DNA of 64,000 bases, taken from contig NZ_CP054923.1 in NCBI RefSeq assembly GCF_013364215.1, forward strand, positions 682,001 to 746,000, given 5' to 3'. Position 1 is the stretch's first letter, and each line of letters starts with the position of its first letter. The stretch comes from Verrucosispora sp. NA02020 (lineage in GTDB: Bacteria; Actinomycetota; Actinomycetes; Mycobacteriales; Micromonosporaceae). Shown one piece after another: positions 17,511 to 26,165 of this stretch. Below the pieces are notes generated by a model. The model made no database searches, was not told where the DNA came from, and worked only from the letters and a program-made list of their open reading frames with translations. Position numbers and translations under genes: made by a program.

Positions 17511-18728
17511 TCAGTCGAGCAGTTGCCGGCCGATCCAGCCGTCCTCCGGGCACCCCGGCGGGACGGCGAAGACGGCGGAACCGATCGGGGTGACCCACTC
17601 GTTGAGCAGGTCCCGCTCGGCGAGCCGCCGCTGGATGGGCAGGAACTGGCGGTCGATGTCGGCCTGGTAGGAGGCGAAGATCAGTCCGCTGTCGGCGGTG
17701 CCGTCGGCGGCCGGTGTTCCATCGTAGTTGTAGGGGCGGCGGAGGATCCGGAACCGGTCGTCGGTGACGTGTGCGCGGGTGACGTGGGAGAAGTCCGGCA
17801 TCACGGTCAGCCCGTCCGGGCCGAGGGCGGCGAAGTCCGGCTCGTCGTGCTCGTCCGCGCCGGTCAGCGGGGCACCGTCGTTCAGTCGCCGGCCGACGGC
17901 CATTTCCCGGTCGACGCGGCCGAGCAGGTCCCAGGTCTCCAGGTCCATCCTGATGCGCCGCACCACGAGCGTGGTGCCGTGCCGCAGCCAGTCCGGGCCG
18001 TCCGGCACCCAGACCGCAGTCTCCACCGGCGCGCCCGGCTTCGGGTTGGCGGTGCCGTCGAGCTGACCGAACAGGTTGCGTTGGGTCCGGCCCGGCTCGG
18101 CACCGGCGGCCCGCCGGAAACCCTGCTGGACCCAGCGGACGGTGGCGAACGGGCGGCTGTCCTTGACCAGCACCCGCTGGGCGTGCGCGACGGTGATCGG
18201 GTCGTCGGCGCAGACCTGCACCAGCAGGTCCCCGCCGGACCAGCGCGGTTGCAGCCGGTCGATGCGGAACGCGGGCAGGTCGGCGACTGAGGGCGGGCGG
18301 CGGTCGTCGAGGCCGGCGGCGGTGAAGAGACCCGGGCCGAAGCCGAAGGTCACGGTGAGCCGGGCGGGAAGCATCCCGAGTTCGGGCTCGGTGTCGGCCA
18401 GCGCCGGCCGGCCCTGGGTGAGCCGGGCGGCGTCGTCGGAGAGCAGCCGTAGCATCCGGCCGAGGGCGGCCCGGTCGGTGCCGGGGCGCAGGGTGAAGGC
18501 GACGAACGCCGCGTGCGCCTGGGGCTCGGTGGTGATCCCGGACTGGTGTACGCCGTGGAACGGCTCGACCGCCGCGCCGACGGTGACCGCGACCGGCTCG
18601 GGGCGTACCGGTGGCGGGTCGTTGCGGCCGGCGGCGACCGCAGCGGCGCCGGCCAGCGTGCCCCCGGCGGCCAGGGCGCCGCCGGTGAGCAGGCCGCGTC
18701 GGCTCACCGGCCGACGGGTCGGGGTCAC
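17511..18728 (-). CDS. Tat-exported Dyp-type haem peroxidase
   Basis: 405 residues. The N-terminus has the twin-arginine motif VSRRGLLTGG followed by an Ala/Gly-rich hydrophobic stretch, so the enzyme is exported folded with its haem. The GxxDG motif of Dyp peroxidases is in LFGQLDGTANP, and the later SHVTRAHVTDD segment is where family members place haem-pocket residues. These enzymes oxidise dyes, phenols or metal centres with peroxide; EfeB-type members take part in iron uptake. Here the gene overlaps the PCu(A)C gene by 4 bp and precedes CopC by 17 bp. A link to copper or oxidative chemistry at the cell surface is inferred. Confidence 0.9.
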   Translation of the reverse strand: MTPTRRPVSRRGLLTGGALAAGGTLAGAAAVAAGRNDPPPVRPEPVAVTVGAAVEPFHGVHQSGITTEPQAHAAFVAFTLRPGTDRAALGRMLRLLSDDAARLTQGRPALADTEPELGMLPARLTVTFGFGPGLFTAAGLDDRRPPSVADLPAFRIDRLQPRWSGGDLLVQVCADDPITVAHAQRVLVKDSRPFATVRWVQQGFRRAAGAEPGRTQRNLFGQLDGTANPKPGAPVETAVWVPDGPDWLRHGTTLVVRRIRMDLETWDLLGRVDREMAVGRRLNDGAPLTGADEHDEPDFAALGPDGLTVMPDFSHVTRAHVTDDRFRILRRPYNYDGTPAADGTADSGLIFASYQADIDRQFLPIQRRLAERDLLNEWVTPIGSAVFAVPPGCPEDGWIGRQLLD

Positions 18729-19315
18729 GACGCGGGGCTGGGGCTGGTGTGCGGCATCGGTTCGCCGTGGCCCGGGGCGTAGCTCTCCTGCGCGCCGGTG
18801 AACGGCTTGGCGACGGCGGTGAACGACTGGGTCCGGCCGTCGGCGAAGGTGAGCGTGATGGTCAGCTCGTCACCGGCCTTGACCGGCGTGGCGAGGTTCA
18901 TCAGCATCAGGTGGTCGCCGCCGGGCTCCAGTTTGTGCTCGCCACCGGCCTTGATCACCACGCCGCCCTCCTTGGCCTGCATGACCATCTTGCCGTCCCG
19001 CATGGCCATCTCGTGCACCTCCATCGGGGAGACCTCGGTGCTGGCGCCGGTCAGGGTGACGTCGGTGGTGCCGTCGTTGACCAGTGTGGCGAACGCGGCG
19101 GTCATGCCGTCGTCGGCGGCCTTGACCCACGGGTCGCGTACGCCCAGCACGCCGGCGGCCTCGCTCGATGCGGCGGCGGCCGGGGTGGCCGACGGGCCGG
19201 GGGCGGCGGTGGAGGTGTCGTCGGACGAGCCGCAGCCCACGACGGCGGCGGCCAGGACGGCGGCGGTGAGCAGGGCTGCCGGGCGGACGAGCCGGCGGGA
19301 GGCGGTGCTGGACAT
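18725..19315 (-). CDS. PCu(A)C-family periplasmic copper chaperone, lipoprotein
   Basis: 196 residues from the ATG at 19315 with GAGGGGAAG upstream. A lipobox VVGC places lipidated Cys at residue 28. After an Ala/Ser/Pro linker, the PCu(A)C domain carries the Cu(I) ligands of the family: EVHEMAMRDGKMVMQ and, further on, GGDHLMLMNL (His and Met pairs). Such chaperones deliver copper to cytochrome oxidase or other exported enzymes. First gene of the PCu(A)C-Dyp-CopC operon, which points away from the molybdate genes. Confidence 0.92.
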   Translation of the reverse strand: MSSTASRRLVRPAALLTAAVLAAAVVGCGSSDDTSTAAPGPSATPAAAASSEAAGVLGVRDPWVKAADDGMTAAFATLVNDGTTDVTLTGASTEVSPMEVHEMAMRDGKMVMQAKEGGVVIKAGGEHKLEPGGDHLMLMNLATPVKAGDELTITLTFADGRTQSFTAVAKPFTGAQESYAPGHGEPMPHTSPSPAS

Positions 19316-19507
19316 GGGCTTCCCCTCGATGAGCGATCTCGTGAGTTTGGTCGGCTCCGACGGGTCGGAAGTTCCGGGCCGCCAGGTAACCCGGATCACG
19401 GTCGTTCCCCGGGCGCGGCAGGTTCGGCCGGTATCGGGCAAATGTCATCGTGAATGCGACCGTGATCGGGCCTGTCGAGCCGCATCTGCGGCCGTTACGA
19501 TGCGTCC

Positions 19508-19930
19508 GTGACGATGTTCCGGATGGGTGAGGCGGCCGAGTTGCTCGGGGTCAGCGTCGACACCATGCGTCGGTGGGTGGACGCCGGTCGGCTCACCGCC
19601 GACCGTGACGAGCACGGCCACCGGGTGATCGACGGCGTCGAGCTGGCCGCGTTCGTCCGCGCCCAGGCCGCCGAGCCCGGCGGGCGGACCGACGAGTCCT
19701 CGGCGCGGAACCGGCTGCGCGGCATCGTCACCGCTGTGGTCAAGGACGCGGTGATGGCCCAGGTCGACATCCAGGCCGGGCCGTTCCGGCTGGTCTCGCT
19801 GATGAGCCGGGAAGCGGTCGACCACCTCGGCCTGGAGGTCGGCTCGGTGGCGGAAGCAGTGATCAAGTCGACCACCGTCGTGGTGGAGAAGCCTGCCGTG
19901 ACCGGCAGCAGAGGAAGGGCCCACGCGTGA
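19508..19930 (+). CDS. HTH-TOBE molybdate-responsive regulator
   Basis: 140 residues from a GTG. The first about 50 residues are a MerR/excisionase-like winged HTH (GEAAELLGVSVDTMRRWVDAGRL). The second half is a Mop/TOBE domain (SARNRLRGIVTAVVKDAVMAQVDI to VIKSTTVVVEKP), which binds molybdate or tungstate as an oligomer. This layout is a known actinobacterial substitute for ModE. It is first in a four-gene operon, and its stop overlaps the modA start, so it probably adjusts molybdate uptake to supply. Confidence 0.88.
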   Translation: MTMFRMGEAAELLGVSVDTMRRWVDAGRLTADRDEHGHRVIDGVELAAFVRAQAAEPGGRTDESSARNRLRGIVTAVVKDAVMAQVDIQAGPFRLVSLMSREAVDHLGLEVGSVAEAVIKSTTVVVEKPAVTGSRGRAHA

Positions 19931-20700
19931 GAGCAGTACGTCTGCTGGCCGCCGTCACCGCACTCGCACTGCTCGGCGGATGCGCCGAGGACCCCGCCGA
20001 CCCGACGACCGGCGGCACCGGGATCGGCGGTGAGCTGACCGTCTTCGCAGCCGCGTCACTGACCGAGTCGTTCACCCGGATCGGGCGGGACTTCGAAGCG
20101 GCCCACCAGGGCGTGAAGGTGACGTTCAGTTTCGCCGGCAGCTCCGCGCTGGCCACCCAGATCAACCAGGGCGCACCCGCCGACGTGTTCGCCTCCGCCG
20201 CCCCCGCCCCGATGGCCACCGTCACCGAGGCGGGCAACGGCGACGGCGAGCCGGTCACCTTCGTACGCAATCAGCTCGTCATCGCCGTACCCGAGGGCAA
20301 CCCCGACCGGGTGACCGGGCTGAGTGACCTGACCAGGCCCGGCGCGAAGGTGGCCCTCTGCGCCGAGCAGGTGCCGTGCGGGGCGGCGGCACGGATGGTG
20401 CTGGACGCGGCCGGGGTGGCGCTCACCCCGGTCACCCTGGAGCAGGACGTGAAGGCCGCGCTCTCCAAGGTGCGCCTGGGCGAGGTGGACGCCGCGCTGG
20501 TCTATCGGACCGACGCGCGGGCCGCTGCCGCAGACGTGGACGGCGTGGAGTTCCCCGAGTCGGCGGAGGCGATCAACGGCTATCCGATCCTGGTGCTCAA
20601 GGAGGCGCGGAACACGACGACCGCGCGGGCCTTCGTGGAGTACGTCCGCTCCGACACCGGGCAGGCCGTGCTCACCGAGGCCGGATTCCAGGCGCCGTAG
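19927..20700 (+). CDS. modA: Molybdate ABC transporter, binding lipoprotein
   Basis: 257 residues starting at a GTG that overlaps the previous stop by 4 bp. The lipobox LLGGC gives a lipid anchor. The binding-protein fold opens with LTVFAAASLTESFTRIG, the classic ModA start of the mature protein, and has FSFAGSSALATQINQGAPADVFASA, residues that wrap the oxyanion. It captures molybdate outside the membrane for ModBC encoded directly downstream. Tungstate is an alternative ligand. Confidence 0.93.
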   Translation: MRAVRLLAAVTALALLGGCAEDPADPTTGGTGIGGELTVFAAASLTESFTRIGRDFEAAHQGVKVTFSFAGSSALATQINQGAPADVFASAAPAPMATVTEAGNGDGEPVTFVRNQLVIAVPEGNPDRVTGLSDLTRPGAKVALCAEQVPCGAAARMVLDAAGVALTPVTLEQDVKAALSKVRLGEVDAALVYRTDARAAAADVDGVEFPESAEAINGYPILVLKEARNTTTARAFVEYVRSDTGQAVLTEAGFQAP

Positions 20701-20703
20701 CCC

Positions 20704-21516
20704 GTGACCCGCGCCGTGCCCACCCGTACCCGCCGCACCGGGCGGATACCGATCGCCCTGCTGGTGCCCGCGACGCTCGGGATGGTCTTCCTGGTGCTGC
20801 CGTTGGTCGGGCTGCTGGTCCGGACACCGTGGAGCACGCTGCCGCAGCGGCTCACCGAACCGGGCGTGCTGACCGCGTTGCGGCTGTCGGTGCAGACCGC
20901 CTCGCTGGCCACCCTGCTCTGCCTGGTCCTCGGCATCCCGCTGGCCTGGTTGCTGGCCCGGGTGTCGTTCCCCGGCCGCCGGGTGGTGCGCGCCCTCATC
21001 ACGGTGCCGCTGGTGCTGCCTCCGGTGGTCGGCGGCGTGGCGCTGCTGCTCGTGTTCGGCCGGCGCGGGCTGGTCGGTTCCTGGTTGGACAGCACGTTCG
21101 GCGTCACGGTGCCGTTCACCACCACGGCGGTGGTGCTCGCCGAGGCGTTCGTGGCCATGCCCTTCCTGATCATCGCGGTGGAGGGGGCGTTGCGGGGCGC
21201 GGACACCCGGTACGAGGAGGCCGCCGCGACCCTCGGCGCGGGCCGGTGGACCACCTTCACCCACGTCACACTGCCGCTGGTGGCACCCGGTATCGCGGCG
21301 GGGGCGGTGCTCTGCTGGGCCCGCGCGCTCGGCGAGTTCGGGGCCACCATCACGTTCGCCGGCAACTATCCCGGCCGGACGCAGACCATGCCGTTGGCCG
21401 TCTATCTGGCGCTGGAGACCGACCTGGAGGCCGCGATCGTGCTCAGTCTCATCCTGCTCACCGTCTCCGTGGTGATCCTGGCCTGTCTCCGCGACCGGTG
21501 GATCAGCTCGCCATGA
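20704..21516 (+). CDS. modB: Molybdate ABC transporter, permease
   Basis: 270 residues with about six membrane helices. The EAA-type coupling loop contains EEAAATLGAGRWTTFTHVTLPLVAPGI. Family features PLVLPPVVGGVALLLVFG and LGEFGATITFAGNYPGRTQTMPLAVY are those of ModB. It starts 3 bp after modA and its stop overlaps the modC start (ATGA), as expected for an equimolar transporter. Confidence 0.93.
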   Translation: MTRAVPTRTRRTGRIPIALLVPATLGMVFLVLPLVGLLVRTPWSTLPQRLTEPGVLTALRLSVQTASLATLLCLVLGIPLAWLLARVSFPGRRVVRALITVPLVLPPVVGGVALLLVFGRRGLVGSWLDSTFGVTVPFTTTAVVLAEAFVAMPFLIIAVEGALRGADTRYEEAAATLGAGRWTTFTHVTLPLVAPGIAAGAVLCWARALGEFGATITFAGNYPGRTQTMPLAVYLALETDLEAAIVLSLILLTVSVVILACLRDRWISSP

Positions 21517-22586
21517 CCGCCTCGCCGCTGCTCGACGCCCACCTGACGGTGGCGCGCGGCGACTTCCGGCTGGACCTGCCGCTGACCATCGGCCCCGGCG
21601 AGGTGGTCGCGCTGCTCGGGCCCAACGGGGCCGGCAAGACCACGGCCCTGCGTACGCTCGCCGGGCTGCTTCCGCTCTCGGCCGGGCATCTCACCCTGGA
21701 CGGCCGCGACCTCGACCATCCCGAGCGGCGGATCTGGACCCCGCCCGAGCGCCGCTCCATCGGCGTGGTCTTCCAGGACTACCTGCTCTTTCCGCACCTC
21801 AGCGCCGTCGACAACGTCGCGTTCGGCCCGCGTCGGCAAGGCCTCAACCGTCGGGAGGCCCGCAGCCGGGCCGCCGACTGGCTGGCCCGGATGGGGTTGA
21901 CCGCACACGCCGGGCACAAGCCCCGGCAGCTCTCCGGCGGGCAGGCCCAGCGGGTCGCCCTCGCCCGGGCGCTGGCGGTGGCACCGGCGCTGCTGCTGCT
22001 CGACGAGCCGCTGGCCGCGCTCGACGCCGGGACCCGGCTCGACACCCGGGCCCAGTTGCAGCGGCACCTCGCCGCGCACACCGGTGCCACCCTGCTGGTG
22101 ACGCACGACCCGCTCGACGCGCTGGTGCTCGCCGACCGGCTGGTCATCGTCGAGCAGGGCGAGGTCGTACAGGAGGGCAGCGCGGCCACCATCACCGCGC
22201 AGCCGCGCACCGACTACGTGGCCCGCCTGGTCGGCCTCAACCTGTATCGGGGGCAGGCCAACGGGCATCAGGTCCGGCTCGCCGACGGGTTCCGGCTGAC
22301 CGCCGGGGACCCGCAGGACGGCGACGTGTTCGTGGCGTTCCCGCCGTCCGCGGTGGCGCTGCACCCCCGGCAGCCCGACGGCAGCCCGCGCAACACCTGG
22401 CCGGCCACCATCACCGGCGTCCAGCGGCACGGCGACAACCTGCGTATCCAGCTCAGCGGCCCGATCGAGGTCGCGGCCGACGTCACGCCGGCCGCCGCCG
22501 CGCAACTCGCGCTCACCCCGGGCCAACCGGTCTGGGCTGCGGTCAAGGCCGCCGAGACCCGCGCCTACCCGGCCGGGCCGGTCTGA
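21513..22586 (+). CDS. modC: Molybdate ABC transporter, ATPase
   Basis: 357 residues from the ATG overlapping the modB stop. Walker A GPNGAGKTT, signature LSGGQAQRVALARAL and Walker B LLLLDEPLAALD are intact. The C-terminal about 100 residues (from about 250) form a TOBE-like regulatory domain ending in RAYPAGPV. The last 22 bp overlap the 3' end of the convergent ATPase gene, and a 30-bp tandem duplication starts at its final codons. Confidence 0.93.
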   Translation: MTASPLLDAHLTVARGDFRLDLPLTIGPGEVVALLGPNGAGKTTALRTLAGLLPLSAGHLTLDGRDLDHPERRIWTPPERRSIGVVFQDYLLFPHLSAVDNVAFGPRRQGLNRREARSRAADWLARMGLTAHAGHKPRQLSGGQAQRVALARALAVAPALLLLDEPLAALDAGTRLDTRAQLQRHLAAHTGATLLVTHDPLDALVLADRLVIVEQGEVVQEGSAATITAQPRTDYVARLVGLNLYRGQANGHQVRLADGFRLTAGDPQDGDVFVAFPPSAVALHPRQPDGSPRNTWPATITGVQRHGDNLRIQLSGPIEVAADVTPAAAAQLALTPGQPVWAAVKAAETRAYPAGPV

Positions 22587-24688
22587 TCCTGCGGCCGGAG
22601 CCGCGCACCGGTCTGATCCTGCGGCCGGAGCCGGACCCGGCGCAGCAGTTGGGCGTTGAGGGCGACCACGATGGTCGAGGCGGACATCAGCACCGCCGCG
22701 ACCGCCGGGCTCAGCGCCACTCCGACCCCGGCCAGCACCCCGGCGGCCAGCGGCAGCGCGACCACGTTGTAACCGGCGGCCCAGACCAGGTTCTGGACCA
22801 TCTTCCGGTACGCGGCACGGGACAGCCGGATCACCCCGGTCACGCCGCGCGGGTCGGAGGAGGCGAGCACCACCCCGGCGGACTCGATCGCCACGTCGGT
22901 ACCCGCGCCGATCGCGATGCCCACGGTGGCGCGGGCCAGCGCCGGAGCGTCGTTCACCCCGTCACCGACCATCGCCACCCGCAGCCCGCGCCGGTGCAGG
23001 TCCGCCACCGTGTCGTCCTTCTCCGCCGGCAGCACCTCGGCGAAGACCTCGTCCTCTCCGGGGCGGAACCCGAGATCGGCGGCGACCGCCTCGGCCACCG
23101 GACGGGCATCACCGGTGATCATCACGATCTTGCGGATGCCCTCAGCGCGCAGGTCGGCGACAGCCTGCCGAGCCTCCGGGCGTACCTCGTCCTCCAGGGC
23201 GAGCGCACCCACCACCCGTGCCCCGTCGTCCTGCACCCGCAGGAGGTGCAGCACCGCCGCGCCGCGCTCGGACCACTCCCGCTGCCGTCGGGCGAGGTTC
23301 TCGGGCACGTTCACGCCGAACTCCCGCAGCAGCGCCGGTCCGCCGACCGCGTAGGCGACGCCGTCCACCTCGGCGCGGACGCCCCAGCCGGGCAGCGACC
23401 GGAATCCGGTCGCCGTCCGCCGGTCCGCCTGCCGGTCGGCGGCGGCCACGATGGCCCGGGCCAGGGGATGCTCACTGTCCGCCTCCACCGCCGCCGCGAT
23501 GGCGAGTACGTCCCGCGCGCCGTCACCGGCCCCGTCCGCTGCGGGGTACCCGCTCGTGGCGGCGACGTCGGTGACCACGTGTTCGCCCCGGGTCAGCGTG
23601 CCGGTCTTGTCGAACAGCACGGTGTCCACCGTGCGCATCCGCTCCAGCGCCAACCGGTCCTTGACCAGGATGCCGCCCTTCGCGGCGACCGCCGTGGAGA
23701 GGGCGACCACCAGCGGGATGGCCAGGCCGAGCGCGTGCGGGCAGGCGATGACCAGCACCGTCACCGTACGCACGACCGCCTGGTCCAGGTTGCCGAGCAC
23801 CGTCCACACCAGCAGGGTGACCAGGGCGGTGGCGGTGGCGACGAAGAACAGCCAGGCGGCGAAGCGGTCCGCCAGCACCTGCGCCCGTCCGCCGGACTGC
23901 TGGGCCTGCGCCACCAGTCGTTGGATGCCGGCCAGTGCGGTGTCGTCGCCGACCGCGTCGACCCGTACCCGCAGGGCCGCGTCGGTGGCAACCGTGCCCG
24001 CCACCACCCGGTCGCCGGACGAGCGGGACACCGGCCGGGACTCCCCGGTGATCATGGACTCGTCCATCTCGGCCGCGCCGTCGACGACCTGCCCGTCCGC
24101 CGGCACCCGACCGCCCGGCCGGACCAGGACCAGATCACCGACGCGCAGGTCGGCCACGGAGACCGCCTGCGGTCGGCCGTGCGGGTCGAGGCGTTCCGCG
24201 TCGTCGGGCAGCAACGCGGCAAGGGCCGACAGGGCGCCACGGGCCTGGCCGATCGCCTTCATCTCCTGCCAGTGCCCGAGCAGCATGATGGTGACCAGCG
24301 CGGCCAGTTCCCACCAGAAGTCCAGGTCGAACGCGCCGAACGCGGTGGCCAGCGACGCCACGTACGCGACCGTGATCGCCATGGCGATCAGCAGCATCAT
24401 TCCGGGGGCGCGGTCACGGACCTCGCGGACCGCGCCCTGGAGGAAGGGCCAGCCGCCGTAGCCGAAGACCACCGTGCCGAGGACCGGTCCCACCAGGTCG
24501 ACGCCGGGGAAGTCCAGCCGGTAGCCGAACCAGTCCATCACCATGGGGCTGGTGAACACGACGGGCACGGTCAGCGCGAGGCTCAGCCAGAACTTCCGGC
24601 GGAACGCCTCCGGATCGTGCCCGGCGTGCGTGTCGTGCCCGGCGTGTTTGTCGTGCCCGCCGTCGTGGTGACGGCCGTGCTGAGGCAT
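22565..24688 (-). CDS. CopB-type (P1B-3) copper P-type ATPase
   Basis: 707 residues from an ATG at 24688; upstream in-frame codons lie in the preceding gene. The N-terminus is a His/Gly/Asp metal-rich tail (repeated AGHD) in place of a Cys-based metal domain. The membrane motif is CPH (residues 316-318), which defines the Cu(II)/Cu(I) CopB subgroup and contrasts with CPC in copA above. TGES, DKTGT with Asp360, and GDGVNDAPAL are intact. It would export copper, probably with different affinity or redox preference. It lies 13 bp after a small acidic protein gene, 330 bp after bL36, and runs head-on into modC. Confidence 0.9.
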   Translation of the reverse strand: MPQHGRHHDGGHDKHAGHDTHAGHDPEAFRRKFWLSLALTVPVVFTSPMVMDWFGYRLDFPGVDLVGPVLGTVVFGYGGWPFLQGAVREVRDRAPGMMLLIAMAITVAYVASLATAFGAFDLDFWWELAALVTIMLLGHWQEMKAIGQARGALSALAALLPDDAERLDPHGRPQAVSVADLRVGDLVLVRPGGRVPADGQVVDGAAEMDESMITGESRPVSRSSGDRVVAGTVATDAALRVRVDAVGDDTALAGIQRLVAQAQQSGGRAQVLADRFAAWLFFVATATALVTLLVWTVLGNLDQAVVRTVTVLVIACPHALGLAIPLVVALSTAVAAKGGILVKDRLALERMRTVDTVLFDKTGTLTRGEHVVTDVAATSGYPAADGAGDGARDVLAIAAAVEADSEHPLARAIVAAADRQADRRTATGFRSLPGWGVRAEVDGVAYAVGGPALLREFGVNVPENLARRQREWSERGAAVLHLLRVQDDGARVVGALALEDEVRPEARQAVADLRAEGIRKIVMITGDARPVAEAVAADLGFRPGEDEVFAEVLPAEKDDTVADLHRRGLRVAMVGDGVNDAPALARATVGIAIGAGTDVAIESAGVVLASSDPRGVTGVIRLSRAAYRKMVQNLVWAAGYNVVALPLAAGVLAGVGVALSPAVAAVLMSASTIVVALNAQLLRRVRLRPQDQTGARLRPQDQTGPAG
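22578..22633. repeat. Two tandem copies of a 30-bp unit at the modC/ATPase junction
   Basis: The same 26 bases, starting CCGGTCTGATCCTGCGG, occur at 22578-22603 and 22608-22633. The first copy contains the modC stop. On the other strand the two copies encode RLRPQDQTGA and RLRPQDQTGP at the end of the ATPase. A recent slip duplication that extended the ATPase C-terminus into modC is the simplest explanation. Confidence 0.85.
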
Positions 24689-24701
24689 CCGACGGCTCGC
24701 G

Positions 24702-24938
24702 TCAGCGGGAGGCGTCGGGGTGCCCCGGCATGCTGGAACCGCCGCCACTGCTGCCCGAGGAACCGCCCGTCATCCCCGACCCGTTGTCCTCGGTGACCAG
24801 GTCCGGCCGTACGTCGGTGTCGGCCGGCGCGGGCACCTCGGTATCCGCCTCGACCTGGACCAGTGGCACCTGACCGGCCTCGTCCTCGGCGTGGTCCGGA
24901 TCGACCGGCTGCTCGCCGTCCCGCGCTCTGAAGCTCAC
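24702..24938 (-). CDS. Small acidic hypothetical protein
   Basis: 78 residues from a GTG with a clear AGGAGG upstream (complement near 24946-24952). Sequence is acidic and low in complexity: an Asp/Glu/Val-rich half, then a Ser/Gly/Met-rich tail (MTGGSSGSSGGGSSMPGHP). There is no hydrophobic segment and no cysteine. I do not recognise a family. Its good ribosome site and tight spacing to the copper ATPase gene support it being real and co-transcribed. The Met/His tail could bind copper, but that is speculation. Confidence 0.55.
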   Translation of the reverse strand: MSFRARDGEQPVDPDHAEDEAGQVPLVQVEADTEVPAPADTDVRPDLVTEDNGSGMTGGSSGSSGGGSSMPGHPDASR

Positions 24939-24998
24939 GGTCGCCTCCTGTCGTGCGGTGACTGCACCGCGACGTCGCTTTTCCGGTGGCGGGGAATG

Positions 24999-25121
24999 TC
25001 AGCCCTGTCGGGCCTTCTGGCGCGGATCCTTCTTGTTGACCACGACGACCTTGCCCCGACGGCGGACCACGATCGAGTTCATCTTCCGCGTCAACGACCG
25101 CAACGAACTCCTGACCTTCAT
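24999..25121 (-). CDS. rpmJ: Ribosomal protein bL36, zinc-free (type B) form
   Basis: 40 residues, beginning [10 protein letters not shown] and ending [11 protein letters not shown], preceded by GGGAGGGG. The MKVRSSL opening and the [17 protein letters not shown] core are those of the C-minus paralogue of bL36, which lacks the Cys/His zinc site of the standard protein. Such paralogues replace the zinc form when zinc is short, usually under Zur control. No obvious Zur box is seen in the 200 bp upstream. It lies 60 bp before the small acidic gene and the CopB-type ATPase, so it may head that transcript. Confidence 0.85.
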   Translation of the reverse strand: MKVRSSLRSLTRKMNSIVVRRRGKVVVVNKKDPRQKARQG

Positions 25122-25325
25122 CGCCCCTCCCGTCCCCAGCGGGTGACCGCACGCGGTGCCGCGTGCCGTGCGACCCGTCTACCCGTACCTGCGGACACCA
25201 CACGCGGTATGCGGGCCCGGCGGGGCCGCGACCGGCCGCAGGATTCGGTGCGGCCGGGGTCCGTCTCGCGGCGGCCCTGGCCGCTTTCGGCGCGGGCCGC
25301 GCGATCGTCGGCCAGGGTGATCGGG

Positions 25326-26030
25326 TCACAGACCTTCTTTGCCGGTCGCCCAGTACGGCTTCGTGACGATGGCCCTCCGCGTCAGTACCTGGCGCCGAAG
25401 CAGGTGTGTGCGGTGCCGTTGCAGGGACTGCGCATGGCCGAGCAGCAGGGCGCCGTCGATGCCGTCGAGAGTGCCGGCGTCGATCGCCCTCTCCAGCCAG
25501 TGCTCCATCGCGTCGCCCGGCAGCGGGCCGGCGGGGACGAAGTGGTGGTGGGGCCATCGCTGTGCGAGTGCCGCGACGGCGGCCGGCGGGACCTCGACGG
25601 CCACGAGGTGGCCGGTGCGGTCGTGGGTGTGGGCGTCGATCGTGCCGAGGGCGGAGCTGTCACCGAGGTGGAGCCGCCGGGTGCCGGGCAGCCGCAAGGG
25701 TATGTGCCGGCCCGCCAGGATCGTGGTCTCGGCGCCTGCGCGGAGATTCTTCGCCCAGGTGGTGCCCGGTCCGTTGGCGCGGGTGGCGACGAGGAGACCG
25801 ATGCGGTCGGCATGGTCCGGGTCGACGGTGCGGATGTTGTACCGGCGGCTGCGCGTGGGGGTGACGCGGAACTGGAGTTCGTGGGTGGGGTGCCAGCCAC
25901 CAGGTGGTGGGTCGGCACGCAGGCGCACGTCGAGAAAGCCGGGAAAGGGCTCGGTGACGCCTTCGACGCGGCCGGTACGCCCGAGCAGCGCTTCGGCGAT
26001 GGCTCCCAGGACGGCTGGTGCTGTGGGCAT
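25326..26030 (-). CDS. Siderophore-interacting (ViuB-like) flavoreductase family protein
   Basis: 234 residues. The N-terminal half (GFLDVRLRADPPPGGWHPTHELQFRVTPTRSRRYNIRTVDPDH) follows the FAD-binding fold of siderophore-interacting proteins, where R-x-Y-x-x-R contacts flavin. The second half has the family ending KPYWATGKEGL, similar to the GYWR-type end of ViuB. These enzymes reduce ferric siderophores in the cytoplasm with NAD(P)H. It is divergent from a TetR gene across two tandem palindromes and is probably repressed by it. No siderophore uptake genes are nearby, so a general flavin reductase role is possible. Confidence 0.7.
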   Translation of the reverse strand: MPTAPAVLGAIAEALLGRTGRVEGVTEPFPGFLDVRLRADPPPGGWHPTHELQFRVTPTRSRRYNIRTVDPDHADRIGLLVATRANGPGTTWAKNLRAGAETTILAGRHIPLRLPGTRRLHLGDSSALGTIDAHTHDRTGHLVAVEVPPAAVAALAQRWPHHHFVPAGPLPGDAMEHWLERAIDAGTLDGIDGALLLGHAQSLQRHRTHLLRRQVLTRRAIVTKPYWATGKEGL

Positions 26031-26085
26031 GGCTCTCTCGTGCTCTCTGTCGAGTGGTGGCGTCGGGCCGACGCTCGATAAAAAC

Positions 26086-26129
26086 TAAACGGTTCAGTTC
26101 AGTAGGGCAAGACTGAACGGTATAGTTCA
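26086..26129. promoter_or_regulatory. Two tandem TetR-type operators
   Basis: TAAACGGTTCAGTTCA (26086-26101) and TGAACGGTATAGTTCA (26114-26129) lie 28 bp apart between the divergent flavoreductase and TetR genes. The second is a perfect TGAAC-N6-GTTCA palindrome and the first differs at one arm base. Both sit in AT-rich promoter DNA. Binding by the adjacent TetR protein is inferred. Confidence 0.75.
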
Positions 26130-26165
26130 CTTGGGCGGACACAACGATGACGAGGAGCGAGGTCA

